From Synechococcales cyanobacterium PMM_0002 (lineage in GTDB: Bacteria; Cyanobacteriota; Cyanobacteriia; Elainellales; Elainellaceae): a stretch of 7,504 nt of DNA. The notes below the pieces were generated by a model. The model was given only the letters and a program-made list of their open reading frames with translations, was not told the DNA's origin and searched no databases. Location of the stretch: the NCBI GenBank assembly GCA_949127925.1, contig CASBQX010000323.1, positions 1 through 7,504 of the forward strand, in the 5' to 3' direction. Of the stretch, positions 5,579-7,504 are shown one piece after another. Made by a program: the position numbers and the translations under genes. Positions within the stretch are counted from its first letter, which is position 1. The number at the start of each line of letters is the position of its first letter.

Positions 5579-6877
5579 CTAACCAAACTGGCGGCTAGAC
5601 TGCACCTCAGCGTCCAAGTTAAACAGCACTGACAGGGTGTCCATGGCTCGACGACGAGCTTCAATATCCTGCTGCGCCCGCAGTTGCACCATGGGGTCAT
5701 GCAAAATTTTGCTGACAATGCCTTTGCTGAGGGCTTCAATAATTCCCTGGTGCTTATCGGCAAATTCAGGCCCTAGCCGCGACAGCGCTTTCTCTAGTTC
5801 CTGAGTTCGAATGGTTTCCATTTTATCTTGCAGGCTTTTGATCGTGGAAACGGTTTCTAGCGATCGCCACCAAGCCTGGAACGCATCCACCTCTTGCTCC
5901 AGCAGCACCTCTGCCTCCAGCGCCATCTGGCGACGGCTCTCTTGGTTTTGAGCCACTACCGCCTTCAAGTCATCCACATTAAATACATGGACGTGGGGCA
6001 AATCGTTGACATCTGCATCAACGTTACGGGGCACCGAAATATCAATCAACATTAAATTCTGAGTCGGTGCCAAAAATGTCTCTAGCTTGGCTCGGTTCAG
6101 CAGCGGCTCTGTTGCCGCCGTACTCGTAAACACCAGGTCAGACTCAGCCAAGACGCCGTCCATCTGATCTAACGTGTAGAGGTGCAGGTTGGCATCGGGA
6201 AACTGCTTGGCCAACTCCTGCGCCCCGGCCATGGATCGATTGACGATGGCAATTCGGTGCGCCCCTTTCGATAAAAGATGCTGCACCAGCAGCCGCGCCA
6301 TTTTGCCTGCGCCCAAAATTGCCACGCGATAGGCCGCCAAATTTTGTACTTTAATTTGGGCTAGCTCGACAGCTGCCGAACTAATCGATACCGCCCCGGT
6401 GCCGATACTGGTTTCTGATCGAACGCGCTTGCCGGCCTCAATCGATTTTTTAAACAAACTATTTAGAATTCGCCCGACGCCGTTGCATTGCTGCCCCAGC
6501 TTGTGGGTGTGTTTGACTTGTGACAAAATTTGCCCCTCGCCCAACACCAAACTATCTAAGCCCGCCGAAACCCGCATCAAATGAGTCACGGCATCTTCAT
6601 GCAGCAGCACAAACAAGTGTTGACGCAGGTGGTGCAGCGGCAGTTTGCCATACTCCGACAAAAACTGGCTAGCTTCACGAATGCCGCCGTCGGTTTCGCT
6701 GGTCACGATGTAGATTTCTAGTCGATTGCAGGTACTTAAGATTGCAGCCTCTTCTATATGGGGATACCCACACAGGTGAGCGATCGCCGCTTCCGTTTGC
6801 GGAGTGGGGATGCTCAATTTTTCTCGCACATCGACAGGGGCTGTCTTATGGCTCAGACCCACAACAGCAATGTTCAT
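5579..6877 (-). CDS. hemA: Glutamyl-tRNA reductase
   Basis: 432 residues, a usual length for the family. The enzyme reduces the glutamate of Glu-tRNA(Glu) with NADPH to glutamate-1-semialdehyde, the first committed and main regulated step of the C5 route to heme, chlorophyll and phycobilins; it acts in the cytosol. The N-terminus MNIAVVGLSHKTAPVDVRE is diagnostic. The catalytic cysteine is Cys50 in STCNRLEIY, with His99 in the conserved HL before GLDSLVLGEGQI (106-117). The NADPH-binding domain carries GAGKMA (189-194), VNRS (212-215) and DISVPRNVD (279-287). The C-terminal helical dimerisation domain runs from ~320 to 420. All key residues are present. The start is fixed by the family N-terminus and a GGGAGGA ribosome binding site. 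It is divergent from psbA. Confidence 0.98.
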   Translation of the reverse strand: MNIAVVGLSHKTAPVDVREKLSIPTPQTEAAIAHLCGYPHIEEAAILSTCNRLEIYIVTSETDGGIREASQFLSEYGKLPLHHLRQHLFVLLHEDAVTHLMRVSAGLDSLVLGEGQILSQVKHTHKLGQQCNGVGRILNSLFKKSIEAGKRVRSETSIGTGAVSISSAAVELAQIKVQNLAAYRVAILGAGKMARLLVQHLLSKGAHRIAIVNRSMAGAQELAKQFPDANLHLYTLDQMDGVLAESDLVFTSTAATEPLLNRAKLETFLAPTQNLMLIDISVPRNVDADVNDLPHVHVFNVDDLKAVVAQNQESRRQMALEAEVLLEQEVDAFQAWWRSLETVSTIKSLQDKMETIRTQELEKALSRLGPEFADKHQGIIEALSKGIVSKILHDPMVQLRAQQDIEARRRAMDTLSVLFNLDAEVQSSRQFG

Positions 6878-6879
6878 AA

Positions 6880-6886
6880 TCCTCCC
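6880..6886 (-). promoter_or_regulatory. hemA ribosome binding site with very short spacing
   Basis: Minus strand reads GGGAGGA, TT, then ATG. The GGAGG core ends only three bases before the start codon, closer than the usual five to nine. The start itself is certain from the protein, so the close spacing may limit translation. Confidence 0.65.
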
Positions 6887-6928
6887 AACGGTTTCTCATC
6901 TTGCGGGGCTGGCAGACTAAGTTTTCTG

Positions 6929-6934
6929 AATATA
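6929..6934 (-). promoter_or_regulatory. Candidate hemA -10 box
   Basis: TATATT on the minus strand lies ~50 bases before the hemA start. No recognisable -35 is found 16-18 bp upstream; that position is instead occupied by one copy of the GCATCCGC repeat, which would fit an activator-dependent promoter. Confidence 0.35.
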
Positions 6935-6936
6935 GT

Positions 6937-6963
6937 GCGGATGCATCAAGCCAGCGCGGATGC
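6937..6963 (-). promoter_or_regulatory. Pair of GCATCCGC direct repeats upstream of hemA
   Basis: Copies at 6937-6944 and 6956-6963, 19 bp apart start to start. The proximal copy is two bases upstream of the candidate -10 and the distal copy sits where -35 is expected. This could be a regulator site; no known motif is recognised. Confidence 0.3.
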
Positions 6964-7284
6964 GTTAAGGGCGATCGCCACCCTTGTTTAGATCGACACT
7001 AACAGCCCAAAACATTACCACCGAGCAATCCCACCAGGACTGCAATAGAACGAGTCTACCAACTCAAGGTAACAGGATCGACACCTCCGGCCAAAGCACC
7101 CAACCCCTAGACATGAACATTCCTAAACATTCCTCTACAATCCGTAAAGCAGCAGAGGCTTCTCAGTAACGCCTCAGACTTCTCTCTGCCAGTTTAACGA
7201 GCTACACCAGCCAAATTTGGTACCCCTTCAGATCAGCCGCCGCAGAACGCCTGCTCACGTTTCTTAAGAATTGTCTGGTTTTAC

Positions 7285-7313
7285 TTTACAAAACTCAACT
7301 AAAAGCTTATATT
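7285..7313 (+). promoter_or_regulatory. psbA promoter (TTTACA-17-TATATT) with an HLR1-like half site
   Basis: The -35 box TTTACA (7285-7290) and -10 box TATATT (7308-7313) are separated by 17 bp, a near-ideal housekeeping sigma promoter. Transcription should start near 7320, giving a leader of about 66 bases. TTTACAAA (7285-7292) also fits one half of the HLR1 element (KTTACAWW) bound by the response regulator RpaB at high-light genes. The expected second half at 7295-7302 (TCAACTAA) is degenerate. Confidence 0.8.
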
Positions 7314-7386
7314 CAGTTCAGAGCTGAGCCTAAAAAGTTCAGTCATACATTTTCCCTCTGTAGTTCTCTACGCATTCATTAAAAAC

Positions 7387-7504
7387 ATGACCACAACAAT
7401 CCGTAGCACCGAGCGTGCCAACGTGTGGGAACAGTTTTGCGAGTGGGTCACCTCCACCAACAACCGCCTATATATTGGCTGGTTCGGTGTGTTGATGGTA
7501 CCTA
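7387..7504 (+). CDS. psbA: Photosystem II D1 protein (N-terminal 39 residues, runs off window)
   Basis: D1 is the reaction-centre subunit of photosystem II in the thylakoid membrane. With D2 it binds the primary chlorophylls, pheophytin, QB and most ligands of the Mn4CaO5 cluster, and it is replaced continually under light. Visible residues MTTTIRSTERANVWEQFCEW followed by VTSTNNRLYIGWFGVLMVP match the conserved cytoplasmic N-terminus and the entry to helix 1. Cyanobacteria usually carry several psbA copies; diagnostic positions such as residue 130 are outside the window, so the isoform cannot be assigned. The N-terminus looks like a standard D1 rather than a far-red ChlF-type paralogue. The leader is AU-rich just before the ATG (TTAAAAAC) and lacks a Shine-Dalgarno sequence. 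Light-regulated transcription is expected from the promoter. Confidence 0.98.
   Translation, partial: MTTTIRSTERANVWEQFCEWVTSTNNRLYIGWFGVLMVP

Larger units (their letters stand above)
6878..7386. other. Divergent intergenic region between hemA and psbA
   Basis: 509 bp without a supported gene. The hemA side holds its ribosome binding site, a candidate -10 box, a pair of 8-bp direct repeats and a HIP1 octamer (6971-6978). The psbA side holds a strong promoter and a ~66-base leader. Between about 6985 and 7260 I see no tRNA, terminator hairpin or clear repeat. The open frame at 6984-7169 has no start signal and an unprotein-like composition. Confidence 0.7.

Noticed and set aside
5563..5763. 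66-aa minus-strand open frame at the hemA end
   Set aside because: It overlaps the hemA C-terminal codons in another frame and has no start signal.
244..6978. HIP1 octamers as regulatory sites or mobile elements
   Set aside because: GCGATCGC is a genome-wide over-represented octamer in many cyanobacteria; eight copies here are background and serve only as a taxonomic marker.
6399..6991. Plus-strand open frames at 6399-6584 and 6758-6991
   Set aside because: The first is antisense to hemA; the second is antisense to its 5' end and leader. Neither has a credible start.
6984..7169. 61-aa plus-strand open frame between hemA and psbA
   Set aside because: No Shine-Dalgarno sequence, Thr/Ser/Gln-rich unstructured composition, and no recognisable product.

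Overview
The window comes from a cyanobacterium. It carries the start of psbA (photosystem II D1), a cyanobacterial-type hemA, eight copies of the HIP1 octamer GCGATCGC (starts at 244, 259, 1561, 1586, 4327, 5860, 6780 and 6971), and multidomain signalling proteins of a kind typical of that phylum. Moderate GC and many short intergenic repeats would fit a filamentous, Leptolyngbya-like lineage, but the genus is a guess.

Layout. At the left edge, 2-115 (+) looks like the last 37 codons of a membrane protein. It runs into an array of 18-bp tandem repeats (99-188). Four genes follow on the minus strand, transcribed right to left: hemA (6877-5579); a large protein with an N-terminal zinc ribbon, a pseudokinase-like region, a PP2C phosphatase domain, one membrane span and an SH3-like domain (5348-2799); a CHAT protease-FHA protein (2675-1053); and a conserved-looking helical protein of unknown function (845-222). 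Gaps between them are 230, 123 and 207 bp, so a single tight operon is not evident. The gap after hemA holds a perfect 32-bp palindrome, and the gap after the CHAT-FHA gene holds 12-bp tandem repeats with an inverted partner. On the right, a 509-bp divergent intergenic region separates hemA from psbA, which reads rightward from 7387 off the window. psbA has a clear TTTACA-17-TATATT promoter.

How the genes may work together. hemA makes glutamate-1-semialdehyde, the entry to heme, chlorophyll and bilin synthesis, and psbA encodes the fast-turnover PSII core protein. The most interesting part is the middle of the window: a membrane-tethered PP2C phosphatase with pseudokinase and sensor-like modules, next to a caspase-fold CHAT protease fused to FHA, normally a phosphothreonine-reading domain, and then an unknown small protein. 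I infer a phospho-signalling/protease module. The FHA domain lacks two residues usually needed to bind phosphothreonine, and the kinase-like part lacks catalytic motifs, so the module may work by scaffolding rather than by conventional phospho-reading. None of this coupling is proven by the sequence.
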